NCBI GenBank assembly: GCA_019916065.1
Contig: CM034244.1
Location: 25,660,471-25,724,470 of the forward strand
Source of the DNA: Vitellaria paradoxa
Lineage: Eukaryota; Streptophyta; Magnoliopsida; Ericales; Sapotaceae
Length of the DNA: 64,000 nucleotides
Direction of reading: 5' to 3'
Below the pieces are notes generated by a model. That model was not told the origin of the DNA. It worked only from the letters and a program-made list of their open reading frames with translations, and made no database searches. Below, one piece after another: positions 1 to 13,110 of this stretch (position 1 is the stretch's first letter; the number at the start of each line of letters is the position of its first letter). The translations under genes were made by a program, and so were the position numbers.

Positions 1-928
1 GATTAGAATGTTACTCTGCAAATGGCTAAAATAAAGATATTCAAAAGTCAATTCTGGATTAGTCTTACTATTAGCATGTTCCTTCAATTCAAAGCCTTCT
101 AATCAATAAAGCCACTTATGGATAGATTTTTCATCTTACAAGGAGATCATCTAGAATGCCACTCTGCAAATGGCTAAATGAAGATATTATTTCTTAGGCT
201 AATTCAGCTCAAACATTTTAATCTCCGCAGATGCTACTAGGAATGGACTATTGCAAATAAAATACAATACAACTGAACCCAACCCAACTCGATAAAGTCT
301 TGGTCCCAAAGTAACCGTTGTCGGCTACATAAATCATCTTTGGATACATTTTCCATGAGATTATATGAAATTAGGATTCCTTACAATTTCAGTCCATATA
401 ATCTTACATCTATCTTTTGTCCTCTTTACCCTTCTACGTAGATCCAAACACTCTTCCATACTAGTGCATCCAAGCTTTATGTTAGAAATGACCAAAAGAC
501 GACCCTTCATCAATTTCTCTTCTATTGTTGCCACATGAATTTTCTTTCAAACAAATTCATTTTTTTATCCTATATTTTTCCTTTTTCTTTCTTTTTTTTT
601 TTTTAAATATTACTATACATTCATCTTAACATCTTCATTTCCGTTACACTGATCTTATGAGAGTGTTACTTTTTAAGGGTCCAATACTTTGTATAGAGCA
701 TAATTAGCCCTATAAACATCCTAAAAAAAAATTCTTTCAACTTAAATTAGTATTTTTATAGTCGCATAAAACACTCGAGGCTTTCTTTTCTTTTTTCTTT
801 TTTTCTTTTTTAATAGCTCGAGGTGTTCAGGCCAGCTTATACACACTTCGATTAATCGCTGGGTCTTGAAATTAACAATCAGATAAGCCTCCAGTGGCTT
901 TGAGAAGACTTGAACTAGGATAAAATAT

Positions 929-1137
929 GTTACAAGGCTTTGACTACTTGCTCGAATCCTATGACTAACATAAATATGTTTCTAAAAAATTTTTTTATTG
1001 TTACAAGGCTTTGACTAATAGCTTGAATCATAAAACCAAACCAAACCAAACCAAGGCAAGCCTTTTCCCACTAGGTGGGTTCGAATAGCACGAATTATAT
1101 GACTAACATAAATATGTTTCTAAAAATTTTTTTATTC
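929..1137. repeat. About 70-bp tandem duplication with an embedded RTE 3' tail
   Basis: The phrase TTACAAGGCTTTGACTA occurs at about 930 and again at about 1000. The phrase ATGACTAACATAAATATG occurs at about 962 and again at about 1100. Inside the second copy (about 1032-1083) lie AACCAAACC repeats followed by the same 'cttttcccactaggtgggt' phrase that ends the two larger RTE copies in this window. This is therefore a third RTE insertion, reduced to its 3' tail. Confidence 0.7.
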
Positions 1138-3569
1138 TAAACTAACTAGAAAGTACAATGATTAGACATTTAATTCCATTCCAAATACATTTTGCTTCTC
1201 TAAGCTTGTTGCGGAGAGTTATTTACCGACTACTCTAGACTGGAACTGCAACATGCCCCTAGGTTCTCAAGATTGGCTTGTGTCATGAAGGAGAATTCAA
1301 ATTTCTTGAGAGATAGAGGTGTCTCTTCTAGCTCTCAAAATGGTCAATTCACAAGCTGCCATCTTAGCCAAAACAACCTACAACCTAGGGGAATGTTCTC
1401 ATGAAAACAATGTGACAACAACATTGTTGTGTCTATGTCATATAGACTTGTGTAAAGGTGTCGGGTTCCGTTATATGGATGTGTCAACTACATCAAACTC
1501 TCATACCTAATGAATAGTAGTATACAAGTAGATTTTATATTTCTCAAATACATTTTCTCATAAAAATGGTATTCACAAACTAATATAGAACATATCATGT
1601 ATAAGCTGAAAGTCTCATGCATAGTTATACAATAAACTACCATTTATACATACTTTGTTGGATGCATGTCCAACTAAATGTTAGACATAAATCCTATACT
1701 CTTGCCTGAGTGTTGAGTTTCCCATGAATACTCAGAAATGTTTTCATGAAACATCGCATTGCATTGTCTACTTTTTCTTTTTGAGAAGATCTCTTAGTAA
1801 ATTATTGTTCTCGTGTCTGCTAGAGTAGGAACAGAGCCAACTCCAAAAACATAAGCAAGGAACTTGTTGGACCTCTTGACTTGAATCAAACGTTTTTCCA
1901 GAACCATTTTCAGACCTAACACAAGTAAAGCATGACAATCCAAATATCTCAACAAATCATCTTTTGGCTCACAATAAATATTCATCCCATCTGCTTACTC
2001 CCCTCAGAACATCTAACAAGGATGAATCCACCACCATGCATTGCAATTGTGATATAAGTAAGAAGCACAGTTACGCTAAGATGACTAAAAATTGCAAGAA
2101 ACCATGTGTTGGGACATAATAAAAAAACATATGTTTTTGTACATGTTTTTACCTGTTATGAATTTGATTTTTTTATTAGAATTATATATTCGATAATGAA
2201 TAATAAAAATAGCCTAAAGTAATTTGGGCTAGCCCAAGTTACAGCATGTGTTAGCGTTGGGCTCAACTAATACATCTTGAGCGGAAACCCCAAAATCAGA
2301 GCCATAGCCTGATCCTAATCACTCCAACCCCTGGTCCTGCTAATTTATAAAAGTTCATTTCATTTGGTTTCTGGTTTGTCTATCCCAAAAGGCAGCAGGT
2401 GAATGTGATGGAGATGTTATAAAAATATTTTGGAAATATTAAGAAAATATTTCCAAGAAATTTCAACAGTATCAAAAAAATATGACATATATAAACATGC
2501 TTAGAAACATAGATCTAAATCTATTTAAAACTACAGCATATAATAAATTAATTAAAAAACTTGTTATTTTGGTATAAATTGCATTTTAGTGTGATTAACC
2601 TAACTTTGATAAAAAATTAGGATTATTATCTTAATAAATGAAGAAGTTTCAGCCACTTTGAATGAAAAAACTATATATTGTTCCTTGCATTAGATATAAG
2701 AATGATAATATATGAACGCTAACACAGCAGCTTTTCGGCACATCACACGGCTTAAACATGAAAACAAATAAATATATATTTTAATGTAATATGTTCAAAT
2801 ATTAAACAACACTTTCTTATTGTCCACATTACACAACAAAAAATGTGTGAATATAAAGATTGTAGGTGACAAAATACTGCATAGGACCCACCATAGCCAC
2901 CATTGTGCAACCGCGACAACATCGTGTTCTGTCAGGGGATGTTGAGGGGCCCCCGAATGCCAACTTCCCTTGGGTGTGGATAACCCACCCCCACAGTTGG
3001 GGGCGTCTTTAGGATGGAGGATTATCCTTATTTGCACCATCAATCTGAGAATCAACTCACTAAGTCAGGAGCAAGGACCAAAGACTCCCATAACTCCAGC
3101 CGCCTGCAAGGTGCTCTCCCTTTGATAAACCTTGAGGGAGGTAACAACTTATAGCAAGACCACTGGGGACAAGCGAATTAGTAGCTAAAGTTACTAGATT
3201 CATCGAGGCCTCCTCGATCAAACCAAGGAGAGAGAGAAACCGATACATTAATGCGTCTGCGCCAACATTTAATATCCTCAACTACACCACCAGATGCCAC
3301 TCCCCTATTCGACCACAGATCCCAACACCTTGAGCTTCCCAATACCTCAGACTGACATCTGAGCATCCGTCACCTCCAACCCCAAATACCTATACCTTAG
3401 ACTAACCTTTGAGGTGTAGTCCCCTCACCATTGACACTTATTCCTTTGACGCACTCAACCTAAACTACTATGCTATCATTAGCCAATTCTGCCATCAAGT
3501 CCACAAGAACTATAAATAACTCCACTCTTCCCACATTTATTACATTACATTCAATTCGTACCTACCAGA

Positions 3570-3593
3570 TCTCTCTCTCTCTCTCTCTCTCTC
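3570..3593. repeat. (CT)n microsatellite
   Basis: A clean CT dinucleotide run of about 24 bases within intron 6. No function is suggested. Confidence 0.9.
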
Positions 3594-4316
3594 CCCATCT
3601 TACTCCAAGTTGCCCAAACTCTCAACCCGCTCGTATCCAGTGTGATTCCACTATTGACAACGACGACCAGCATTATTTCTAAATGATTGGAGCAAACCAT
3701 GTTATCCCCCACAAAGACCTATTATCAATCTTAGAAAATTATATATAAAAGGAAAATTGAGAGTTCTGGAGTTTTCTAATTAGTAAAAAGTCTAAAGAGG
3801 AGAAATCAATGAGTACAATTTTACAATTTTCAAACTTACCATTTAGTACAAACATCCTAAAGCCACCCACATGTCCGCCCAGGAAAAAAGACCAAATTCC
3901 CATGAGTTTTGGAGCCTTTTTTTTTTTTTTGGTCTTCACAAGCCTTTTAAACTCCTCTCCAACCTTTCCTCTAATTAGGAGACAAGACACCTAGCCCTTC
4001 CTTTCGATTCCAAGTCCTAGTATCACCGCAAAACCTCACTTCTAGCTTCTAGATTGTCCAACTTATTGTTTAAACTTTTCAACTCCTTTTTTATAAGCTT
4101 CAATGACCTTGCTTGAACATAATTGGAATTGTCCTGCAAAACCTTGAACCCTATCTCAAAAAACTGGATCTTGCAATCATGTATTTTTTATCTAATCACA
4201 CATTAAAACCACGACACTACAAAAATACAGGAAGATGGTCCACCGCTTCATCACTAACATACAACCAACTAATCCCCCCGCCTGCAGAAACTTTGTTGAG
4301 CTGACCTTATTACCCA

Positions 4317-4474
4317 CGTTAATGTATATTCATGTACCTAGTATTCAGGTATCTAGGGGATATGTACTTAGTCTAGGTTCTTTGTATAATATTTATTGTA
4401 TGTTTATAAATACTAATTAGTAACAACCTATTTGAGTGTGTCAAGCCTTTCAATAAGTCCTTTTCTAGCTTACA
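4317..4474 (+). repeat. 5' LTR of Copia A
   Basis: This LTR aligns with 12936-13105: shared phrases include 'atgtacctag', 'tagtctaggtt' and 'tgtcaagcctttca'. Its first base is C where TG is expected, so the terminus has mutated. It ends in CA directly before the primer-binding site TGGTATCAGAGTG. Confidence 0.85.
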
Positions 4475-4924
4475 TGGTATCAGAGTGTTAAAGAATCAAA
4501 CCCAAAAAGTCTCTGTTCTTCACTGCTTAGTCACGAGGTCCTCATCCTCATCCTCACTGACGATTGAGTGTATCTCATCACTCAATGTTTGTGTTTGACC
4601 AAAAACACCTACCAGAGAAAGCACCTGCTGCTGACAACAGAACCCCCTTTCCGGAAAGTCAGCCACGCGCGCACATACACCTTTTAGTCCTCGGCGCGTG
4701 AGTCCTACTCGCAATACCTTTGCCAGCGCGTGAGTGCACTTGACCCACTGTCCTCATCTCCGGTTGCTTAGGCGTGATTGTTCGGGCTTGTCTCCGAAAG
4801 TTTATCTCATTTGACTACTGTTCTCTGCTTGTTTATTCTTCTCGGAGTTGACAAAGTAAAATAAGTGTTACTCATTTGTTTGTCCTTCTTGTCATAGTGG
4901 AATTCAAACCCTTTGGTTCTATTG

Positions 4925-7900
4925 CATCCCTTCGATTGACTACACGAAACTGAACAGGGCTAATTACAATCAATGGTCTAAGATTGTCAAAATTACTTTG
5001 ACAGGTTATGGCAAACAAAAGCATCTTGCTGAGTTAGCCCCTGCCTAAACTGTAAAAAGGTATGATACGTGGGTTCCAGAGGATGCACACATTGTTAGTC
5101 TCTTATGGGATTCCATCGTACCTTAGGTTGTTGATATGTGTACTCACTTTGATAACCATAAATAGATTTGGGAGTATGTCCGTCTATAATTCTCCAGTAA
5201 CTTGACTCGCATGTACAATTTATCTAGTGAGTTCATTTAGTTACAGCAATCTCGTAAGCCAGTTACAGACTATTTTGCTTCCCTAAAACAAGTCTATGAG
5301 TTGAACTTAATTTAACCTTTGTCAACGGATATTCATAAAATGCAAAAGCAAAATAAGAAGATGGTGGTACTTCGATTCCTTGTAGGCCTTGACCCAGAAT
5401 TTGAACTAGTAAAGGTTTAGATATTTAGTGGAGCCTTTCTCCCTTTATTTGCTAAGACCTATTCAAGGATTATGCGAGTTGTATCTCGAGATTCTTCAGT
5501 TCGTCTAGATCCTTTAATTTGCCCTTGTCAATCATACATCCCCATCTCATATTGACAGTCGTGGTAATCATGGTGACTATGGCGGGAACGGGAGTGGACG
5601 TGGACGAGGGGGATGTGGCAAAGGATCTCGGCCTCGTTGCATAGATTGTGGTAATCTTGAGCATACCCATGAGAACTGTTGGGATTTGATTGAAAGACCC
5701 CCAAATATGGAAAATACAACTTCTTCTGATGCTCCTACAGCCACTTCTACTACTAGCGAGCATCCACAGGCTATAACTCTTTCTGAAAACGAGTATTCAA
5801 GGCTCCTACAGTATCAAACAGCTTATCATGCCTTTCTCCTTTCTACTTTCATTGCTCATCAAGGTAATTCAATTGCATGTCTCTCCACTCATCCTTTTCC
5901 CCCTTAGATAATAGACTCTGGTGCTTCCAATCATATGTGTGAAACATCTACATTATTTTTTGGTGTTCAATATCCTACCTCCCCCAACAATTACTTTAGC
6001 CAATAGGTCAACCATCTTAGTCAATGGCGTTAGTATAGTGATTCCTTCTCCTTCTCTTTCTTTAACTTCAGTGTTTTATGTTCCTTCTTTTCCTTTTAAT
6101 TCGATGTCTGTTAGTCAACTTACTAAACACCATAATTGTTCAGTGACCTTTCCAAATTCTGTTGTTATTTAGGATATGAAGAAAAGAGAGAAGATTGACG
6201 AAGGGCATAAAACTGGAGACGTCTACCATCTTAATACGCCATTACCTCAAGCTTCTCCTACAGTAGCCTCTCCTCTAGAGGTGTTCATTGTAATCTTGGT
6301 CATCCATCCTTGGATAGGCTAAAACACATGGTTCTTAGTTTACATCATTTACTGTCAGTAAATTGTGAGACTGTCAATTGGGAAAGCATCATGTATGCCT
6401 TTTGCTTCCTGAGTCAATAGAATGTCATCTAGTCCGTTTTCGTTAGTTCATTCAGATGTTTGAGGTCCTAATCGAGTTATTTCAAAGTTATGGTTTTGGT
6501 ATTTTGTCACCTTTGTGGATGATTTTTCAAGAATTACATAAACCAAACCAAACCAAACCAAGCATTTTCCCACTAGGTGGGGTCGGCTATATGGATTTGT
6601 CGACGTCAATTAGATCTGTTTAGGGGCATGTCCTCCGATAAATCTAAATAGGTCATGTCATGTTTAATGGTTTCTTTCCAACTTCTCTTGGGTCTTCCTC
6701 TATCTCTCCTACTTTTGGCAATCTCCATACTTTCACATCTTCTAACAAATGCCTCTGCTGGACGCCTTCTAACATGGCCAAACCATCTTAATCGATTTTC
6801 TCTCATTTTATCTTTAATCGGTGCTATTCCTACTTTTTCCCTAATCTCCTCGTTCCTAATCCTATCTTTCCTTGTAATCCCGCACATCCACCTTAGCATC
6901 CTCATCTCCACAACTGCCATCTTCTGACCATGATTATACTTTACTGCCCAACACTCTGATCCATATAGCAGCGCTGGTCTAACCGCTACCTTATAATACT
7001 TTCCTTTCACTTTGAGGGGGATTTTTCGATCGCACAAAACCCCCGAAGCACTCCTCCATTGGGTCCACCCAGCTTGAATCCTGTGACTTACATCAGTATC
7101 AATCCCTCCATCTTGTTGCACCATAGATCCAAGGTACCTAAATTTATCTTTCTCTACAATCTTTTGTGTGCCTAAACTTACTTCTATATTACCCGTTATT
7201 CTATTTTGACTAAACTTACATTTCATATATTCCGTCTTGCATCGGCTTAGCCTAAACCCTTTTGTTTCTAACGTATCCCGCCACAATTCTAGCTTAGCAT
7301 TCACTCCTTCTCTCGTCTCATCTACGAAAACAATATCATCTGCAAATAGCATACACCACGGTAGCTCGTCCTGAATATGTCTTGTAATCTCATCCATAAC
7401 TAAAGCAAACAAGTACGGGCTTAACGCTGAGCCTTGATGTAAACCAATCGTGATGGGGAACTCGTTAGTCTCTTTACCAGTCGTCCGTATAGATGTCATG
7501 GCTCTATCATACATGTCCTTTATCGCCTCAATATATGCGACACACGCTCCTTTCTTTTCCAATACTCTCCATAGAATCTCCCTAGGAACACGATCATATG
7601 CCTTCTCTAAATCGATCAACACCTATGTAAATCTTTTTGACCTTCTCTATACTGTTCCATTAACCTCCTCAAGAGAAAGATAGCCTCCATGGTTGATCTT
7701 CCAGGCATGAAACCAAATTGGTTCTCTGAAACGTTTGTTGTCCTTCTTAGTCTTCTCTCAATAACTCTTTCCCATAATTTCATCGTATGGCTCATCAATT
7801 TAATCCCGCGGTAGTTCGCACAGTTCTGAATATCTCCTTTGTTCTTGTATATGGGTATAAGGATACTTTTCCTCCATGCATCAGGCATCTTCTTGTTCTT

Positions 7901-10213
7901 TAGCACTACATGCATCAGGCATTTTCTATTTTTCAAGCTTTTTGTACTGAAATTAAAACCCAATTTGATGTACCTGTGCGACTTCTTCATAGTGATAATG
8001 CAAAAGAATATTTTTCTAAACCTTTTGGGGACTTCATGACCTCTTATTTTATGCTTCATCATTCTTCTTGTTCCTATACACCACAACAAAATGGGGTTAC
8101 TGAAAGAAAGATTTACATCTTATTGACACAGCTCGATGTCTACTTTTTCAAATGAATGTTCCCAAAATCTTACGGAGTGAAGTTTAAACTGCATGTCATT
8201 GAATTAATTGCTTGCCATCTTCTGTTCTCAAAAGGATTAATCCCTTATTTTGTGTTGGTGCCTAACAAACCTTTGTTTTTCCCTCCATCTCGGATTTTTG
8301 GGTGCATTTCCTTTGTTCATCAATTGGCTCCTGGGATTGATAAACTAGATGCCCAAGCTCATAAGTGCAACTTCTTAGGGTATTCTAGGTTACAAAAGGG
8401 TTATCACTGTTATAATCCTCTTCTTAACCAATTCTTTTTTTGTGTAAATATCACTTTCTTTGAGTTTACCCCATTCTTCTCTTAACCTCAATCTCAATCC
8501 AGCCTTAATGAGACTTCCTTTTCCTTTTCTCCCAGTTGAATCAATTTCAGCTAATCACCATACTCTTCTAAATCCATCTGGTCGCTTGTCTCGTCCTAAT
8601 TTGCAAATATATACTTGGCGTCAAGAAGTGACTACTCCACCTCCTACTTCTAGTGCTTCGCCACTAGGTTCTCCTATGCTGCCTGCTCCTGTAAGTAATT
8701 TAAATATTCCTATCGCCCTTCAAAAGGCTAAACATTCTTGCACTTTCATCCTATCTTTAGTTTTGTGCATTATCACATTCCTATCGTTCATTTGTTTCAT
8801 CTTTTTCCGTTGTTGCTATTCCTAACACTGTTTCTAAATCACTTTCTCACCCTGGGTGACATTTTGCCATAGACAATAAGATGTCTGTTATTCGAGCTAA
8901 TGATACTTGGGACCTTGTTACTCTTCCGCCTAATAAGTCTGTGGTTGGTTGTCACTGGATATATACTATTAAGGTTCATCCTGATGGTAATGCGGACAAG
9001 TTAAAGACGCATTTGGTTGCAAAAAGGTATACTCAAGTCTATGGTTTGGACTTATCTAAGACTTTTTCTCCTCTTACTACGATTACCTCTATTCGTTTTA
9101 TTATCTCTCTAATTGCAGTCTATCATTGGTCTATATACTAACTTGATGTGAAAAATGCATTTCTGCATGGTAATCTTGCTGAGAAAGTATATATGGAGCA
9201 ACCTCCTGGGTTTGTTGCTCAAGAGGAATCTGGGTTGGTTTTGCAACTAAAAAAATCATTATATAGCCTGAAACACTCTCCTCGAGCATTGTTTGGCCGA
9301 TTTAGCACTATTGTCACTAAATTTGGCCTAGTTCGTTATGGAGTCGATCATTCAATTTTTTATCATCATTCTTCTAAAGGAAGGATTTAACTCCTTGTGT
9401 ATGTAAATAATATTGTTATCACAGGTGATGATTCACAAGGCATTATTGACCTAAAGTTGTTCCTTCAAAGTAAGTTTAGTACCAAGGATTTGGGACCATT
9501 GAAGTACTTGGGAATAAAGGTTGCCCGATCACGAATTGGTATTTCTCTTTCTCAAAGAAAGTATGTTCTTGATTTATTGACTGAGAGAGGTATGTTATGT
9601 TCTAAACCTGTGGACACTCCAATGGATCCAAATGCCAAGTTGGTAACTGACCAGGCAAAATTATTACATGATCCTAGCCAGTATCAGAGGTTAGTTGGGA
9701 AGCTAAACTACTTGACAGTCACCAGACTTGATATATCTTTTGCTACGAGTGTGATCAGTTAGTTCTCAAAAATTATCTCATAGCAGTCATTGGGATATTG
9801 TTGTCAGGATTTTGAGATACTTGAAAAGTACGCCTAGTAGAGACTTATTATACAAGGACAGTGGACATGCTTTAGTTCAATGATACACTAGTACAAACTA
9901 AGTTGGGTTACCATCAGATAAACGATCCACCACTGAATATTGTATCTTTGTTGGAGGAAATGTAGTATCTTGGAAGAGTAGAAAGCAGACAGTAGTAGCA
10001 CGATCAAGTGCTGAGTCAGAATATAGAATCATGGCACACACATCTTGTGAGTTGATTTGGATACAACACATCTACAAAGAATTAGAAGTTCATTATTCAC
10101 AATCCATGGAGTTATTATGTCATAATCAGACTGTGATTTATGTTGCCTCTAATCTAATAAACATATTGAGGTCGACTATCATTTTGTCAAGGAAAAGATT
10201 CTACAGAATGTAA
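4925..10213 (+). pseudogene. Copia A gag-pol remnant
   Basis: The readable pieces in order are: a UBN2-type gag start (near 4950-5060), a zinc knuckle CIDCGNLEHTHENC (about 5638-5680), an aspartic protease IIDSGASNHMC (about 5908-5940), integrase FVDDFSRIT (about 6508-6535), and, after the RTE insert, integrase HSDNAKEYF and TPQQNGVTERK (about 7990-8110). RT follows (about 8881-9760), then RNase H with a WKSRKQTVVARSSAESEY motif (about 9967-10023). The frame is broken by many stops. The RT catalytic YVDD reads YVNN (about 9399-9410), so the element is dead. Confidence 0.88.
6541..7910 (-). mobile_element. RTE-type LINE, 5'-truncated, in Copia A integrase
   Basis: On the minus strand the reverse transcriptase has [30 protein letters not shown] and an intact FADD catalytic motif (MLFADDIVF). 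This pattern is typical of plant RTE elements. Two overlapping frames (7622-6606 and 8089-7616) show one frameshift near 7616. The 3' end is a TTGGTTTGG-type repeat tail rather than poly(A), at about 6541-6562. The right junction with Copia A lies between about 7905 and 7922. About 30 bases of integrase seem to be lost at the insertion point. Confidence 0.87.
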
Positions 10214-10591
10214 TTAAAATTAGTTCTGTAGAGTCTAAAGACTAACTTGTTGATTTTTTTTTTTTTGAAAAAGATAAGTAAAATATTATTTCAAAAGGAA
10301 ACCAGATATAAGCATCAGGATGATGCTTATAAAACATAATAACTTTACAAAACTACCCAACACCTGTGTTCATCTCAAAGTATCAAGAAAATTCAAAAAA
10401 GAACAAAGATCAAAATTACTGCCCTCTCTCACCCAACCATATAAACAGCGTAGGAATAAACTCTTTATCTTCAAAGCAGTCCTCGTGTCATCCTCACATA
10501 TCCTCCTGCTGCATTATTTCCAAATTATCAAAAAAAGACAAAATGGAGCCAAGTTCCAAATGGGTTTTATCCTCTTTGCCAAAGATTGTTC

Positions 10592-10972
10592 CTACCAAAT
10601 CAAAAGAAAATTACCGAGATCTTCCGGAAAGCACATATGAACTCCAAAACAATTAAGTATCAAGCTCCATAACTCAGCAGACCAAGTGCAGTGAATAAAA
10701 AGATGTGCAATAGATTTCTCGTGCTTTAGACACAACGAGCACCGATTAGCTAAATAGTATCCTCGGTGCTGAAGATTATCCATCGTCAAAATCTTTCCTT
10801 TAACAGCACACCAAGAGAAGAAAACAACTCTAGTAGGAACTGCAGCCTTCCAGATCTTCAACCATAGAAAAACATCCTTGTTACTACCTTGTAAAAAAGA
10901 ATAAAAGGACTTCTTGGAAAAAACCTTGTTCCTTGATTGCCTCCAAACAACAGAATCTGTATCATTTGTCAA
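10592..10972 (-). pseudogene. L1-A C-terminal zf-RVT domain
   Basis: The 126-codon frame contains WRQSRNKVFSKKSFYSFLQG and a Cys/His pair CSLCLKHEKSIAHLFIHC, the zinc-binding domain that follows RT in plant L1 ORF2 proteins. It matches L1-B 14381-14878 closely. Confidence 0.8.
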
Positions 10973-11519
10973 CTAAACAGAATAAAGTAATTCCATCAGT
11001 GACAGTAGGCTATCAAGCTCCCAATCATTAACATTCCTGCGTAACAGCAAAGACCAATTACTTTGAATGCCAACACCATTGCAGTAATCTGAGACACATG
11101 CCTCTTTGTTTGCTACAATTGCAAAGATTTCTGGAAAAACATCTGAAAGACAGCCAATTCCTAACCAATCTTGTTTCTAGAATAAAATTGTCCCCTTTTC
11201 CAACTTGCCATGAAATACATCTACTAAAAGTCTGCCAAAGCCTCCTTATTCATTTCCATAAACCAGTACCATAAGAACTAGAAACAGAAATAGAGGACCA
11301 CCCTCTAAACTTTTCACCATATTTGATTGCAATCAAATTCTTCCAGAGTCTGTTATCTTCCTATGCATATCTCCAAAGCCATTTGCCTAACAAAGCTTCG
11401 TTATTCAGTTTCAATTGTCGAAATCCCACTCCACCAGCCTCTAAAGGTTTACAAACGGCCTTCTAGTTCACAAGACTATGTTTGTAAACCTCCTCACTTC
11501 TTCCCCAAAGGAAATCTCT

Positions 11520-12782
11520 TTACATACTCTCCAATTCCTTGATTACTGAGATTGGGGCTGTAAATAAAGAGACGAAATAAGTTGGTAGGCTAGATAGAAC
11601 ACTCTTAATTAATGTAACCCTAGCCCCAGTCGATAAGTATTTGAGCTTCCAATTAGCCAATCTACTCCTACATTTCTCCAAAATAAGATCCCAAACATTT
11701 TTAGATTTGTAAGGTACTCCCAAAGGCAAACCAAGATATGTAGTAGGAAAAGAGCCAATCTTATAACCCAAAATATTTGCCAAATCACTCAAACCATCCA
11801 AATCACCAATTGCCATAACCTCAGATTTTTGAAGATTAATGTTTAAACCAGTAACCGCCTCAAACCCCAATAATGTGCAGCGTAAATGACCCAATTGCAT
11901 CAAGTCTGCCCCACAAAATATGGTTGAGTCATAAGCAAACAACAAATGAGATATACCGAAAGGAGATCTATCAATGCTTCCGACTGAAATCCTTCAATAA
12001 ATCCAGCTGCTTCCATTTGTTGCAACATACTCAACACTTCCATGACTAAGATAAAAAGAAAAAGAGAAAGAGGATCTCCTTGCCTTAATCCTGTGGAAGA
12101 AGCAAAAAAACCATTAGGAGAACCATTGATCAGAATTGAGAATCTAGCAGTTGATAGGCACCATTTGATCCACTGGCACCATTTGCTGCCAAATCCCATG
12201 CTGCCTAACAAATAAATCAAGAAATTCCAATTAACATAGTCAAAAGCTCTCTCAATATCCAATTTACAAACAATACCAAGTTCCTTATTCTTAGTCTTCA
12301 AGTCCAGAATCACATTTGCTACTTAAACAACATCCAAAATCCGTCTTCCACCCACAAAAGCATTCTGAGAAGATGAAATCAAATGATCCAAGACTGTTTT
12401 TAATTTGCTAGCAAGCACCTTGGAAAGGATTTTATAAACTGCCCCAGCCAGACTGATAGGCATAAAATCTTTAACATCCACTGCACCAGGCTTCTTAGGA
12501 ACTAGAGCAATGAATGTAGAATTCATGCTTCTAACAAATTTGCTACTTTTGTGGAACTCAGCAAAAAACTGCAACAGATCTTCTTTAAAAACACTCCAGC
12601 AGCTCTAAAAAAAGCAATAATCCATTCATCTGGTCCAAGTGCTTTATCTCCATTAAGATCTTTGAGAGCCTAGAAGATTTCTTTATCAGAAAAAGGCTTT
12701 TCAAGATCCTTAGCATCAGTGGAACTGAGCTGAGAAAATTCCAAATCATCAACCTTTGGCCGCCAAATAGCCTCTTCTTCAA
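11520..12782 (-). pseudogene. L1-A reverse transcriptase remnant
   Basis: The broken frames (12782-12585, 12574-12323, 12313-11900, 11945-11520) read as plant L1 RT. They include [42 protein letters not shown] and a mutated FAYD in place of FADD. This copy keeps the FIALVPKK...ILDVV segment that L1-B has lost. Confidence 0.85.
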
Positions 12783-12935
12783 ATAGTTGCCGGTAAAAGT
12801 GCAAAATGCCTTGCCTAAAGACTAACTTGTTGATTTGTTTACCAAAACTCTAAAGGGACCTAGATTAAGGTTTATTTGTAACAAATTTGAAATATATGAC
12901 ATATATGCTCCAACTTGAGCGGAAGTGTTAATATA

Positions 12936-13105
12936 TGTTAATGTTTATTTATGTACCTAGCATTCATATATCTAGCAGATATATACCTAGTCTAGGTTAT
13001 TTGTATAGTATTTTTTGTATGTGTATATTGTATGTATATAAATACCAATTAGTGACAATTCACACAATGTGTCAAGCCTTTCAGTAAATCCTTTCTTAGT
13101 TTACA
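12936..13105 (+). repeat. 3' LTR of Copia A
   Basis: It begins TGTTAATG and ends CA, followed by the target duplication ACCCA. A purine-rich tract (TTGAGCGGAAG) lies just upstream. A second possible LTR start is the TGTTAATA ten bases earlier. It is slightly longer than the 5' LTR because of a short TATATT-like insertion. Confidence 0.85.
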
Positions 13106-13110
13106 ACCCA

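Larger units (their letters stand above)
1..4311. other. TSL intron 6, distal part; no gene recognised
   Basis: This stretch is AT-rich with many short frames and none that resembles a family. It contains a small tandem duplication carrying an RTE tail (929-1137), a relatively GC-rich patch at about 2880-3400 that I could not identify, and a CT microsatellite at 3570-3593. No piece continues the TSL protein. It is assigned to intron 6 because the flanking exons read into it from the right. Confidence 0.5.
10257..12814 (-). mobile_element. L1 LINE copy A, 5'-truncated, in Copia A
   Basis: A 22-bp direct repeat (10235-10256 and 12815-12836, starting CTAAAGACTAACTTG) flanks a minus-strand L1 whose poly(A) tail appears as a T run at about 10257-10266. 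RT pieces lie at 11520-12782. The FADD catalytic motif reads FAYD. A zf-RVT C-terminal domain with CSLCLKHEKSIAHLFIHC lies at 10592-10972. The 5' end is missing; it starts in ORF2 just before RT. It is about 85-90% similar by eye to L1 copy B. Confidence 0.9.
4317..13105 (+). mobile_element. Ty1/copia element A, complete ends, interrupted by two LINEs
   Basis: The LTRs are at 4317-4474 and about 12936-13105. They are flanked by matching 5-bp target duplications, ACCCA at 4312-4316 and 13106-13110. A primer-binding site (TGGTATCAGAG) follows the left LTR at 4475. Copia order gag, protease, integrase, RT, RNase H is readable but full of stops. An RTE LINE splits the integrase (about 6541-7910). 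A 5'-truncated L1 sits between RNase H and the 3' LTR (10257-12814). Without these inserts the element is about 4.9 kb. It lies antisense to TSL in intron 6. Confidence 0.9.

Noticed and set aside
1319..1985. Two frames of 63 codons in intron 6
   Set aside because: Non-ATG or weak starts, no family resemblance, and no fit to TSL continuation.
2795..3366. Minus-strand frames of 62-86 codons in a GC-richer patch
   Set aside because: They overlap one another in different frames, contain no motif, and show no repeat boundaries. I could not support a gene or an element.
6606..8089. Possible host endonuclease/reverse transcriptase gene
   Set aside because: The [12 protein letters not shown] and tail structure identify it as an RTE LINE inserted within Copia A integrase.
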